Source: Nocardia sp. NBC_01730 (GTDB taxonomy: Bacteria; Actinomycetota; Actinomycetes; Mycobacteriales; Mycobacteriaceae). Taken from it: 64,000 nucleotides of DNA. Positions 34,391-43,117 of the stretch are shown piece after piece. Every line of letters begins with the position of its first letter. The stretch's first letter is position 1. A model generated the notes under the pieces. That model saw only the letters and a program-made list of their open reading frames with translations. It was not told the DNA's origin and ran no database searches. The stretch spans positions 5,890,001 to 5,954,000 of the forward strand of contig NZ_CP109162.1 of NCBI RefSeq assembly GCF_035920445.1, read 5' to 3'. Position numbers and translations under genes: made by a program.

Positions 34391-35490
34391 CGGTGTCCTC
34401 CGGTCACCCGGCCGTACACCAGTTGCAGCACCTGGATCAGGCTGCCCGCGAAGTCCTGCAGGTCGTTGAGATCCGGGAGCTTGCCGTGCTGGGGATCGGT
34501 GAGCGCGCTGAGGTCGAGATTGGTGGCGGTCGCGTACACCGCGAAGCTGTTGCCTCGGAAAGTCGCGTCGAGCTTCGGCCGCAGCACCCGCATCCGATCG
34601 AGCAGCACGCCGAAGCCGTCGCCAGTCCTGGCCAGCGCGTCCATCAGCTGACGGGTGTTGTCCAGCAGGCTGCTCAACTGCTGGCTGGTGGTGTCGGCGT
34701 AGTCGCCGAGCGCGGCGCTCGTGGTGGACACCTTGGTCAGCAGTTCGCCGATGGCCCTGTTGTTCTCGGCGATGGCGCCGATCATCTGCGGAAGCGTGTC
34801 GGCAACCTCACCGAGCTCGGCGCGGCGCGACTCGATGGTCGTCGCCAAGGTGCTGAACTCGTTGAGCACACCGTCGACGCGGGCGGTGTTGTCGTTCAAA
34901 CTGCCGACCACACCGGTCATCTCGGTGATCAGGTGGGAAAGCTGCCCGCCGCGCCCTCCGACGATGGAGTCCAGCTCCGCACCCAGCTTCGACAAGCTGG
35001 CGATACCGCCTCCGTTGAACAGCAGGGAGACCGAGATCAGCAACTGCTCGACGGTCGCGCCCGCGGACGTGCTCTGCAGAGTGAGGGTGTCGCCGTCGTG
35101 CAGCGTCTGCGTGCCGGGCTCGGTCTTGGGCTTGGATACCGCGACGAACACGTCACCGAGCGGGGTGGCCTGGCGCAGTTCCGCCGTGCTGCCCTTGGGC
35201 AGCTCGATGTCCTTGCTGATGGTCAGATCGACAACGGCCTGGAAGTTCTTGGTCGAGATGTTGGAGACCACGCCGACGTCCGAGCCACCGATCTTCACCT
35301 TCGCCTGGTCGGGCAGGTTCAGGGCGTTCTCGAACACCGCGTGCACAGTGTAGGTGTCTCCGGACATGCCCGGCTTGGGCAGCGGCAGCTTCTCCACCGT
35401 GAGCCCGCACCCTGAGGTGACGCCGACAGCGGTCACCGCGGCGGCGGCGACCAGCGCCCTGCGTGCCTTGATCGTCATGCGGTACGTCAT
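34387..35490 (-). CDS. mceE: MCE family lipoprotein MceE
   Basis: A 367-residue lipoprotein subunit (LprK type). The signal sequence ends in a lipobox-like VTSGC at about residue 28, followed by GLTVEKLPLPKPG, a segment characteristic of MceE. The MCE domain (YTVHAVFENALNLPDQAKVK) and helical tube-forming region follow. The ATG overlaps the mceD stop. Lipidation would tether it to the outer face of the membrane as part of the hexameric lipid channel. Confidence 0.93.
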   Translation of the reverse strand: MTYRMTIKARRALVAAAAVTAVGVTSGCGLTVEKLPLPKPGMSGDTYTVHAVFENALNLPDQAKVKIGGSDVGVVSNISTKNFQAVVDLTISKDIELPKGSTAELRQATPLGDVFVAVSKPKTEPGTQTLHDGDTLTLQSTSAGATVEQLLISVSLLFNGGGIASLSKLGAELDSIVGGRGGQLSHLITEMTGVVGSLNDNTARVDGVLNEFSTLATTIESRRAELGEVADTLPQMIGAIAENNRAIGELLTKVSTTSAALGDYADTTSQQLSSLLDNTRQLMDALARTGDGFGVLLDRMRVLRPKLDATFRGNSFAVYATATNLDLSALTDPQHGKLPDLNDLQDFAGSLIQVLQLVYGRVTGGHR

Positions 35491-36596
35491 TTCGTCAGTC
35501 CGAGCAGCGCCGCGGTGAGCCCGTAGTCGGGTCCGAAGTCCTGCATGTTTCCGGTACGGCAGCCATCCGCCTTCATCTGGATCCGTTCGCAGAACAGGCT
35601 GACGATCTCACCCGAGAGCGCAGTACCGATCACTCCGTGCAGCCGGACATAGCCGTGCTCGCGGTTCACCATGCCATCGATGTTCTGCATCACCATCGGC
35701 GCGAGGTCGACGACCTCGTTGATGCCGTAAGCGTTGTCACGCAACTGCTGGGTGACGTTGGTCAGACCTGTCATGGAGCCCGACAGCTGATCCCTATACT
35801 GCGACAACGTGGTGCTCGTGTTCGCCAGGAAGGCGTTGAGCTGTTCCAATGTCGCCTGAAGGCCAGGGGATTGCTCCGCGAGGAGGCCGCTCATCTGCGT
35901 CATCCGGTTGCTGAAATCGCGCACCGACTGGTCGTTCTCGGCCAGCATAGTGGTGAGGTCGTTCAGCTTGACGATGATGTTCGACACCGCGTCCTTGTTG
36001 TCCACACCGACCTTCAGCGCCCCGGACAGCGCGTTGAGGGTGTCGCGCATCTTCGCGCCGTTGCCGTTCATCATCGGGTAGAGCACCCGGCCGGACAGCG
36101 GGCCGAGGCCCTCCTGGCCGGGCTCCGGCTTCAGCGCGGCGGCGAACTGATCAATCGTCTTGATCATCGTGTCCAGCTCGACCGGCGTCTTGGTGCGGCC
36201 CTTCGGCAGATGCGCACCGTCGGACATGGTGTCACCGGCGGTATAGACCGGAGTGAGTTCGATGTGCCGGTCGGTCACGATGGATGGCGAAATAATCGCC
36301 GCCATCGCGTCTTTCGGGATCTTGACGTCCTTGTCGATGGAGATGTGCACCTCAATGAGGGTGCCCTTGGGCACGATCTTGTCGACCTTGCCGACGTCGA
36401 GTCCGAGCACCGTGACCGGATTGCCCTCGTAGATGCCCGCGATGTTCTCGAAGTCCGCGGTGATCCGCATCGTTGTGCCCAGCGCGTTGTTCACCGAACT
36501 CGGCAGCAGCGAGCAACTGCCGACCGCCAATGCGGCGGCGCTGATCATCAGTGTCTTCGCGACGGTCTTCAGCTGGAAAGCGCTGCGTAATTTCAT
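35487..36596 (-). CDS. mceD: MCE family protein MceD with lipobox
   Basis: A 369-residue Mce subunit in the D position. Its MCE domain (RITADFENIAGIYEGNPVTV, then LGLDVGKVDKI) is D-like. The N-terminus, however, is a lipoprotein signal: MKLRSAFQLKTVAKTLMISA leads to LAVGSCS, with the candidate lipidated Cys near residue 28. MceD is usually described with an uncleaved membrane helix, so a second lipoprotein in the same operon is notable. ATG at 36596 overlaps the mceC stop and removes a spurious upstream extension. Confidence 0.92.
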   Translation of the reverse strand: MKLRSAFQLKTVAKTLMISAAALAVGSCSLLPSSVNNALGTTMRITADFENIAGIYEGNPVTVLGLDVGKVDKIVPKGTLIEVHISIDKDVKIPKDAMAAIISPSIVTDRHIELTPVYTAGDTMSDGAHLPKGRTKTPVELDTMIKTIDQFAAALKPEPGQEGLGPLSGRVLYPMMNGNGAKMRDTLNALSGALKVGVDNKDAVSNIIVKLNDLTTMLAENDQSVRDFSNRMTQMSGLLAEQSPGLQATLEQLNAFLANTSTTLSQYRDQLSGSMTGLTNVTQQLRDNAYGINEVVDLAPMVMQNIDGMVNREHGYVRLHGVIGTALSGEIVSLFCERIQMKADGCRTGNMQDFGPDYGLTAALLGLTK

Positions 36597-37594
36597 CCCT
36601 GGCACCCCTCGATGACTTGGGCGAAGCACAGCCAGTTGTCCGGGAAAAGCCACGGCAGGCCTACGTCGCCGTATGGACCGCTGCCGCCGTACGAGTTCGC
36701 CAGGTAGCGCAAGGTCGGCGGCATGAGCGACAGCATGCGATCCAGGTTGTCCTTGTTCTTCTGCAGGCCCTCGGCCATGGTGTTCAGCTGCTGAATCGTC
36801 GGGCCGAGCTGATCGTTGTTCTCCGCGCCGATCTCCTGCAGCTGCTTGGTCAGCGTCGCGATATTGTCCAGCAGCTGCCGCAGCAGGCCCTGGCGCTCCA
36901 TCACCCGGTTGGCGATGGCCTCGCCCTGGGTGATCACCAGCAGCACGCTGTTGCGATTGTCCCCGAGGATCTGGGTGACCCGGTCCAGGTCCTTGAGCAG
37001 ACCGTCCACCTCACCCTTGCGAGCATCGATCACCTTGGCCAGCGCGCCGACGCTGTCGAGCGCCTGTGCCGTCAGCTCCGGCGAGTCGCCGATCTGCTTG
37101 TTGATCAAGTTCAGCGATGCCGCCAGCTTCTGGGTGTCGAGCGCCTCGAACTTCGGCGTGCCGACCTGCACCACGTCGGACAGGTTGTAGGGAACCGAAG
37201 TGTTGGACACCCGGATTCGCCCGCCCTTCAGGCCGGAGCCGTCGCCGGGATCGAGGTCGACGAACCGCGCTCCGAGTAGCGTCGCCATCTTGATCGAGGC
37301 GCGTGCGTCCGGGCCGAGCTTCACATCGTTGCTCACGTTCAACGTCAGCAGTACGTGGTCACCCTCGAGTTTCGCACGGGCAACCCGGCCGGAGCCGACA
37401 CCCGCGACGTTCACCCTGTCGCCGACTTTGATGCCTGCGGCCTGCACGAACTCGGCCTCGACCGTCTGCTCGCCGACTCCGGCGAGCTTGTAGACGCTGG
37501 ACACCAGCAGCAGCGCCACGATGAGGACACCACCGAGGATGCCCAGCCAGAAGTACCGGTTGTTGTCGAACCTGGATCTGAGCTTCGTCATCAT
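36593..37594 (-). CDS. mceC: MCE family protein MceC
   Basis: A 333-residue subunit with an N-terminal transmembrane helix (about residues 17-36, YFWLGILGGVLIVALLLVSS), the MCE domain (EFVQAAGIKVGDRVNVAGVG) and a long alpha-helical region with heptad-like LLRQLLDNIATLTKQLQEIG. ATG at 37594 overlaps the mceB stop as ATGA. The C-terminus (NWLCFAQVIEGCQG) has two Cys that could pair. The same transcription unit carries the other Mce genes. Confidence 0.93.
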   Translation of the reverse strand: MMTKLRSRFDNNRYFWLGILGGVLIVALLLVSSVYKLAGVGEQTVEAEFVQAAGIKVGDRVNVAGVGSGRVARAKLEGDHVLLTLNVSNDVKLGPDARASIKMATLLGARFVDLDPGDGSGLKGGRIRVSNTSVPYNLSDVVQVGTPKFEALDTQKLAASLNLINKQIGDSPELTAQALDSVGALAKVIDARKGEVDGLLKDLDRVTQILGDNRNSVLLVITQGEAIANRVMERQGLLRQLLDNIATLTKQLQEIGAENNDQLGPTIQQLNTMAEGLQKNKDNLDRMLSLMPPTLRYLANSYGGSGPYGDVGLPWLFPDNWLCFAQVIEGCQG

Positions 37595-38634
37595 GGGCGG
37601 CACACCGCCGAGTGCGAAGTGCCACCGATCTGCGAGAACAGACCGCGGGGGAACAGGATGCCGTAGAGCGAGACGTCCAGACCGCAGATGTAGGCGTTGG
37701 CGTACGCGCCCTCGGAGGCGTGCCTGCCCGCGGCAGCCAGAATGTTCGGCAGGTCGATCGCCGCCTGGTCGAGCTTGGCGCCGTTGTCCAGCAGCAGGGT
37801 CAGCGCCGCGCTGGTGGAGTTCTGCGCGGTCTGCAGCTTCGGCTGGATCTGTCCCATCATGTCGATCAGCGACGTGGTCGCGTTCGCGATCTGCACCGTA
37901 GATGCCTGCAAGGACTGCCCCTGCTCGTACAGCCCGCCGATCAAGGCCCGGGTCTGGGTCACCAGGGTCTCCAATTCATCACCTCGTTTGGCCAACCCCG
38001 ACATCACACCGGACAGGTTGGAGATCACATCGGACAGAATGGCGTCCCTGCGCTGGAAGTCGGTCGCCAGCTGCGCAGCCTGCACGATGAACGCGCTCAG
38101 CGAGACACCATCACCCTGCAATGCCTGGATGAAGGTCTCCGACAGCCGGTTGACCTGCTCGGGCTGCAGCACCTGGAACAGCGGCTGGAATCCGTTGAGC
38201 AGACCCGACACGTCGAACGACGGCTCGGTCCGCTCGATCGGGATCGAGCCCTTGTTCTTCAGCGCCGCCGGGCTCGACTCCTTACCGGGAGCCAGCGCCA
38301 CATACCGCTGACCGATCAGATTCTGGTAGCGGACAAGCGCTTTGGTGTCGTCGAAAAGCGTCTGGTCGCGCTGCACCACGAAGGTCACCTTCGCGACCGA
38401 CTTCTTCAGGTTGGTGTCGCGGCCCAGCTCGATCTTCTCGACCTTGCCCACCCGCACGCCCGCCATCCGCACGTCGTCGCCCTCGTGCAGACCGAGCACG
38501 TCGGAGAACGTCGCGGTGTAGGTGTTGGTGTCACCGCTGACGATGCGCGCCAACGTGTTCCAGACGAGCACCGTCACCAGGATGGACACGATCGCGAAGA
38601 TGCCGAATCCGATCAGCGGCCTGCGAATGCTCAT
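37591..38634 (-). CDS. mceB: MCE family protein MceB
   Basis: A 347-residue subunit: N-terminal membrane helix (about residues 9-29), MCE domain (TYTATFSDVLGLHEGDDVRM, then AGVRVGKVEKI), a helical stretch and a Cys-containing C-terminus (YICGLDVSLYGILFPRGLFS). The last segment, with its Gly/Leu/Phe pattern, is typical of MceB. The ATG overlaps the mceA stop. Confidence 0.93.
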   Translation of the reverse strand: MSIRRPLIGFGIFAIVSILVTVLVWNTLARIVSGDTNTYTATFSDVLGLHEGDDVRMAGVRVGKVEKIELGRDTNLKKSVAKVTFVVQRDQTLFDDTKALVRYQNLIGQRYVALAPGKESSPAALKNKGSIPIERTEPSFDVSGLLNGFQPLFQVLQPEQVNRLSETFIQALQGDGVSLSAFIVQAAQLATDFQRRDAILSDVISNLSGVMSGLAKRGDELETLVTQTRALIGGLYEQGQSLQASTVQIANATTSLIDMMGQIQPKLQTAQNSTSAALTLLLDNGAKLDQAAIDLPNILAAAGRHASEGAYANAYICGLDVSLYGILFPRGLFSQIGGTSHSAVCRP

Positions 38635-40124
38635 CGTCCGGCACCATTGTCGGACACCTGCATGGTTCCGCCCTTCAGAATCGAGCTCAGCAGCAGATAT
38701 TCGGCGGTGGTCGGCTTGCGGCCGAGCAGCGCGACGATCGCGGAGTCGCCCTGGTAGGCGATCGGCCGGGCCGACGGCGTGCCTTCTGGGGCCGCGGCCG
38801 GAGCGGCGGGCGCCGGCACTGCTGCGGCAGGCGGAAGCAGGCCCGGCGGCAGCATCGGGAACAAACCCTCCAGCGGAGTGCCCGCGAACGGAGCGAGTGC
38901 GCCGCCGGTCGGAGCGGCCGCGGTAGCCCGGCTCGGGTCCGGAGTGGTGACACCCGGGATCAGCGGCAGACCCGGCATCGGCACCACCGGAGGCAGCCCG
39001 GCGGCCGAGGCCAGAGCGCGCGGCTTCAGCTTTTCGGGGAGTTCGCCCACATCGTTGACCGCGGGGGCCGTCGAGCAGCTAGGGCCCGCCATCTCGCCGT
39101 AGCGCGGGCAGTCGGCCACGGTGTACAGCCGATACGGCGTCAGTGTGACACCCGCGTTCCAGACCTGCTGCTTCTGCGGACCCCAGGTGAATGTGGTGTC
39201 CATCCGGCGCATGGTCTCGCTCAGGTTGAGCAGGCTCCGGGTGATAGCGGTCGGGTCGGCGGTGATCGCACCGAACATGTCGCTGGTCCCCGCGGTGACC
39301 TCCTTGCCGACATTCGGGTTGCGGGCGAACAGATCGTTCACTGTGTCCACGGTGCCGCTGGTCCCGGTGATCAGCGCGACCAGCTCGCTGCGACGGTCGG
39401 CGATCGTGCGCGCGGTCTGCACCGAGGTGCCGAGCACGTCGACCAGTTCCGGCGCGGACCGGTTGAGCGCGTGGAACGACGCGGAGAAATCGCCGAGCAA
39501 TATGCCGAGATCGGGGATCGAGTCGTCGACGGCCTGCAGCCAGCGGTCGAACCGCTCGACGGTGGAGCCGGGCATCCGGCCGCTGCCGTCCAGCGCCTGC
39601 GACAGGGTGCCGAGCACCCGGCCGAACTGCACCGGGTCGATCTCGTCGAGGATGTTGCGCACCGTGGTGAGCGTGTCCTGCAACGCGATGGTGCCCTTGC
39701 TGCGGTCCTCGTCGATGGTCGAGCCCTCGTGCAGGTACTGATCGGCGGGGCCGTTGAAGACCAGCTCGACGGAGGTGACGGCGAATAGGTTGCTCGGCAC
39801 CACGCGGGCGGTCACATTGGCCGGGATGTCGCCTGCGAATTCCGGCTTCATCTCGATCCGGACCTTCTGCAGCTCACCCTTGGCCGCGATGTCGACATTC
39901 TTGACCGCGCCGACGAGCACGCCGCGGAACTTGACGTCGGCCTGCTCGGGCAGGCCGTCACCGGTGGTGGTCAGGTTCGCGGTGACGTTCACCTTCTCCT
40001 GGAAGAAGCCCTTATAGCGCAGCGTCAAGAAGCTCAGCACCAGCGCGAAGACGACCAGACCGCATACGCCCGCGATGAGCAGCTGCCGCATGGTGGGTCC
40101 ACGCCCACTGGGATCGATGATCAT
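38631..40124 (-). CDS. mceA: MCE family protein MceA
   Basis: A 497-residue subunit, the longest of the six. The N-terminal helix is at about residues 13-33, the MCE domain at 42-120 (NVTANLTTTGDGLPEQADVK then FRGVLVGAVKNV), a helical domain to about 320, and then a Pro/Ala-rich low-complexity tail (residues about 370-460) before a short hydrophobic end. The tail may span the periplasm or contact the mycolate layer. ATG at 40124 lies 7 nt after the yrbE stop. Confidence 0.93.
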   Translation of the reverse strand: MIIDPSGRGPTMRQLLIAGVCGLVVFALVLSFLTLRYKGFFQEKVNVTANLTTTGDGLPEQADVKFRGVLVGAVKNVDIAAKGELQKVRIEMKPEFAGDIPANVTARVVPSNLFAVTSVELVFNGPADQYLHEGSTIDEDRSKGTIALQDTLTTVRNILDEIDPVQFGRVLGTLSQALDGSGRMPGSTVERFDRWLQAVDDSIPDLGILLGDFSASFHALNRSAPELVDVLGTSVQTARTIADRRSELVALITGTSGTVDTVNDLFARNPNVGKEVTAGTSDMFGAITADPTAITRSLLNLSETMRRMDTTFTWGPQKQQVWNAGVTLTPYRLYTVADCPRYGEMAGPSCSTAPAVNDVGELPEKLKPRALASAAGLPPVVPMPGLPLIPGVTTPDPSRATAAAPTGGALAPFAGTPLEGLFPMLPPGLLPPAAAVPAPAAPAAAPEGTPSARPIAYQGDSAIVALLGRKPTTAEYLLLSSILKGGTMQVSDNGAGR

Positions 40125-40131
40125 CTGGTGA

Positions 40132-40995
40132 TTACCCCGAGATCCGGATGCCGGGGTTGATGCCCCAGATCGCCAATGTCATGAACAGATTCGCGAAGAC
40201 GACCGCGATGATGCTCATCTTGATCGCCCGGCCGGCGGCCACGCCGACACCCTCCGGACCTCCGGAGGCGAAGAAGCCGTAGTAGCACTGGATGAAGGTG
40301 GTGATCGCGACGAACAGAATCGCCTTGATCAGCGAATAGATCACGTCCGTCGGGATCAGGAACTGGTAGAAGTAGTGCTGGTAGGTGCCGGTGGCGGTGC
40401 CGCCGATCAGCTGAACGGTGAGCGCGCAGGAGATGTAGGCCATGGCCAGGCCGAGGCAGTACAGCGGGATGATGGCAACCATCGCCGCGAACATCCTGGT
40501 GCTGATCAGGTAGGGCAGCGGCCGGATGGCGATGGACTCCAGCGCGTCGATCTCCTCGGAGATGCGCATGGCGCCCAACTGCGCGGTGAACCGGCAGCCC
40601 GCCTGCGCGGCGAAGGCGAGCGTCGCGAGCAGCGGGCCGAGTTCGCGGGTTGTCGCGAAGGCCGAGATGGCGCCGGTGATCGGGCTCAAGCCGAGCAGGT
40701 TCAGTGAGTTGTAGCCCTGGATGCCGACGGTCATACCGCCGAAGGCGCTCAGGATGACGACGACGCCGATGGTGCCGCCGCCGACGACGAGGTTGCCGTT
40801 GCCCCATGTGACGTCGGAGAGCAGGCGCCACACTTCCTTGGGATAGTGCTTGAGCGCCAAAGGAATCGAGCCGATCGAGCGCAACAGGAAGAACACCTGG
40901 TGGCCGAGCCTGGCAAGCAGATCGACCGGCGCCTGAGCGGATTTCCGGATCGTCTGAAAGGGCCGCAGCAGCGGAGGTACATAGGTTGATGACAC
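40132..40995 (-). CDS. yrbEB: YrbE-type ABC permease, second subunit
   Basis: A 287-residue MlaE/YrbE permease with about five transmembrane helices. Hallmarks are QAGCRFTAQLGAMRISEEID and DALESIAIRPLPYL, the coupling segment that meets the ATPase MceG/MkL, which is not encoded in this window. It forms the membrane dimer with the first YrbE subunit. It starts 4 nt after the upstream stop. Confidence 0.94.
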   Translation of the reverse strand: MSSTYVPPLLRPFQTIRKSAQAPVDLLARLGHQVFFLLRSIGSIPLALKHYPKEVWRLLSDVTWGNGNLVVGGGTIGVVVILSAFGGMTVGIQGYNSLNLLGLSPITGAISAFATTRELGPLLATLAFAAQAGCRFTAQLGAMRISEEIDALESIAIRPLPYLISTRMFAAMVAIIPLYCLGLAMAYISCALTVQLIGGTATGTYQHYFYQFLIPTDVIYSLIKAILFVAITTFIQCYYGFFASGGPEGVGVAAGRAIKMSIIAVVFANLFMTLAIWGINPGIRISG

Positions 40996-40999
40996 CGGC

Positions 41000-41854
41000 T
41001 CAGACCACCTGTGACGGGAACAGTGCGTTGTAAACCTGGGTGATGATGAGGTTCACCCCGAACAGCATGATGGCGGAACTCACCACCGCGGAATTCACCG
41101 AGTTCGCGACACCGCCCGGACCACCCCGGGTGTTCAATCCGGTATCGCAGGCGATGATTGCCGCCAGAAGACCGAATATCAGCGATTTCACCAGTGCGAC
41201 AAGCAGATCGGTGGTCACCGCGAACGACGAGAAGGTGCCGACATACGAGCCCGGCGTACCGTTCTGCGCGAAAATATTGAAGATGTAGCCGGTCAGAAAG
41301 CCGACGAAGACGACGAAGCCGCACAGCAGCACGCTGACGAGCATCGCCGCGCCGAGCCGGGGCGCGACCAGCCTGCGCAGCGGGTCGACGCCCATCACCC
41401 TCATGGCGTCGATCTCCTCGCGGATGGTGCGCGAGCCGAGGTCGGCGCAGACCGCGGAACCAACGGCGCCCGCGATCATCAGCGAGGTGACCAGCGGCGC
41501 ACCCTGTTGGATGATGCCGAGGCCGTTGGCCGCACCGATGAACGAAGTGGCGCCGACCTGACCGGCGACCGAACCGACCTGGATGGAGACGATCACGCCG
41601 ATCGGAATGGCGACCAGCAGGGTGGGCGCAGCGGAGACGCTCGCCATGAAAGCGCACTGCCGGACGAACTCGGCGAAGGGGAAGCGCCTGCGGAAAATCG
41701 CGACGAACAGTTCGGCGACGGCCGCGATGCCCATCGTGATCTGCCGACCGAAAGTCTCCAGCGAGCGCTTCGGATGATCCTCCCAGTACGACTTCGTCCA
41801 ATCGACCGCGTCACCGAACCGTGACCCTGTAGGTGGACTCTCGGTCGACTGCAC
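41000..41854 (-). CDS. yrbEA: YrbE-type ABC permease, first subunit
   Basis: A 284-residue MlaE/YrbE permease, first gene of the mce operon. It has the family segment VCADLGSRTIREEIDAMRVM followed by GVDPLRRLVAPR, and hydrophobic helices before and after. With YrbEB it makes the inner-membrane channel for lipid import driven by an unlinked ATPase. GTG at 41854 has GAGAGGGG 8 nt upstream. The 500-nt leader before it is unusually AT-rich and contains a long palindrome. Confidence 0.94.
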   Translation of the reverse strand: MQSTESPPTGSRFGDAVDWTKSYWEDHPKRSLETFGRQITMGIAAVAELFVAIFRRRFPFAEFVRQCAFMASVSAAPTLLVAIPIGVIVSIQVGSVAGQVGATSFIGAANGLGIIQQGAPLVTSLMIAGAVGSAVCADLGSRTIREEIDAMRVMGVDPLRRLVAPRLGAAMLVSVLLCGFVVFVGFLTGYIFNIFAQNGTPGSYVGTFSSFAVTTDLLVALVKSLIFGLLAAIIACDTGLNTRGGPGGVANSVNSAVVSSAIMLFGVNLIITQVYNALFPSQVV

Positions 41855-42380
41855 TGGCTAAACCCCTCTCGACGCCGGTTGGATGCCCCGACGACTCGTT
41901 TGCTTGACGCACCTTACTACGGGGTAGCGCAGAACACACCAATGACTAGTGATCGCAGTCATAGATGTCTGTCACCCTTCATGAAAAGCAAAGAGATGAT
42001 GGCTGCAACCTTGGGATTTATCCCAAGGTTGCCGGTTGGACCACTAGAACAGCTACTGCCCACCTGCGCGAATCCCGCACTTCACTCCGCGGCTCATCGA
42101 ATTACTACGGATAATATTCATTTAAATTCGCATTCGATTCCGAAGACGAACAGGTCGACTACTCCTACCCTGGTGAGACAAACGCGGACTCAGATTTTCG
42201 CAATTCCGATAGCGTCCCGCTATTGTCAGCGTATAAGATACATTCGATGTGATATGTACAAAATAGGGTTGAGCAGGTCTCGGGTGGACAACCTGTGTTA
42301 GGTGACGCGCCCGGAGCAGATTACTGACACGATGGGTGCGACAGATTGATATCGTGCGGACTTCCGACGTCTGGAGGGAC
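41855..42380. other. Low-GC divergent intergenic region before the mce operon
   Basis: About 525 nt with much lower GC than the neighbours, especially 42090-42270. No gene is seen. Dyads include ATGACT/AGTCAT at 41942-41962, the 28-bp palindrome at 42005 and ATAGCG-tcc-CGCTAT at 42209-42223. It must hold promoters for the mce operon (minus) and the S1 protease (plus). Confidence 0.7.
42005..42032. promoter_or_regulatory. 28-bp perfect palindrome, candidate mce operator
   Basis: Perfect 13-bp arms GCAACCTTGGGAT and ATCCCAAGGTTGC separated by TT, 151 nt upstream of yrbEA. There is no T-run, and no gene ends here, so a regulator site is more likely than a terminator. No regulator gene is adjacent. 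Confidence 0.65.
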
Positions 42381-43055
42381 ATGTTCAGCAAACTCGCCAA
42401 GGTGGCAAATGCCGCCTTCGCCGTCGCCCTTGGCGCGGCGCTGCTCGGTACGGGCGCAGGGGCCGCCAACGCCCAACCGGGCCCGCCGGTCGTGGGAGGT
42501 GGATCCGGGATCATCATCGACAACCAATTCGAGTGCACCGTCACCACCATCGGCCACGACAACGCGGGGCGTCTGGTCGGCCTGACCGCTGGACACTGTG
42601 GCGATCCCGGCTCGCAGGTGTACGCCGAATCCGACCGGGGCGCAGGCGTGATCGGCCGGTTCGCGTACTCCAACCACGACCTGGACTACGCCGTCATCCA
42701 GTTCGATCCGGGCAAGATCATCCCGGTGAACCGGGTCGGCAACGTCACCATCACCGGAATCGGCGCGCCGGCCACCTTCCCGCAGATCGTCTGCAAAGAA
42801 GGACGCACCACCGGCAACACCTGTGGCATCGCCTGGGGTGATGTGTTCCGAACCAACGTCGAGACCTGGAGCCAGATGTGCGTCGTGGAAGGTGACTCCG
42901 GCGCGCCGGTGGTCGTCGGCACGACGCTGGTCGGCATGGTGAACGCCTACCTGGCCATCGCCTGCTTCGGCCCGGAGGTAGGCACCAACATGAGCGCCAT
43001 CATCGGTGACATCAACGCGCGCGGCAGCGTCGGCGCGGGTTACGCCCCGATCTGA
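42381..43055 (+). CDS. Secreted S1-family (chymotrypsin-like) serine protease
   Basis: A 224-residue exported protein. The signal peptide ends at about residue 31 (GAGAANA|QPG). The triad is H72 (TAGHCG), D102 (HDLDYAVIQF) and S173 (EGDSGAPVV); Cys pairs near the His and Ser fit disulfides. It lacks the long pro-region of alpha-lytic-type proteases and resembles the short actinobacterial S1 proteins of unknown target. ATG at 42381 follows GGAGG at 4-5 nt. Monocistronic, ending at a very strong terminator. Confidence 0.9.
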   Translation: MFSKLAKVANAAFAVALGAALLGTGAGAANAQPGPPVVGGGSGIIIDNQFECTVTTIGHDNAGRLVGLTAGHCGDPGSQVYAESDRGAGVIGRFAYSNHDLDYAVIQFDPGKIIPVNRVGNVTITGIGAPATFPQIVCKEGRTTGNTCGIAWGDVFRTNVETWSQMCVVEGDSGAPVVVGTTLVGMVNAYLAIACFGPEVGTNMSAIIGDINARGSVGAGYAPI

Positions 43056-43075
43056 TCGACGCCGGACTTACCCGG

Positions 43076-43117
43076 ATGAGCGGCCCGGACGGATAGCGAT
43101 CCGTCCGGGCCGCTCAT
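43076..43117. terminator. 19-bp bidirectional terminator
   Basis: A perfect 19-bp stem (43076-43094 with 43099-43117) and a 4-nt loop between convergent genes. The right arm overlaps the stop codon of the MFS gene. Confidence 0.92.
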
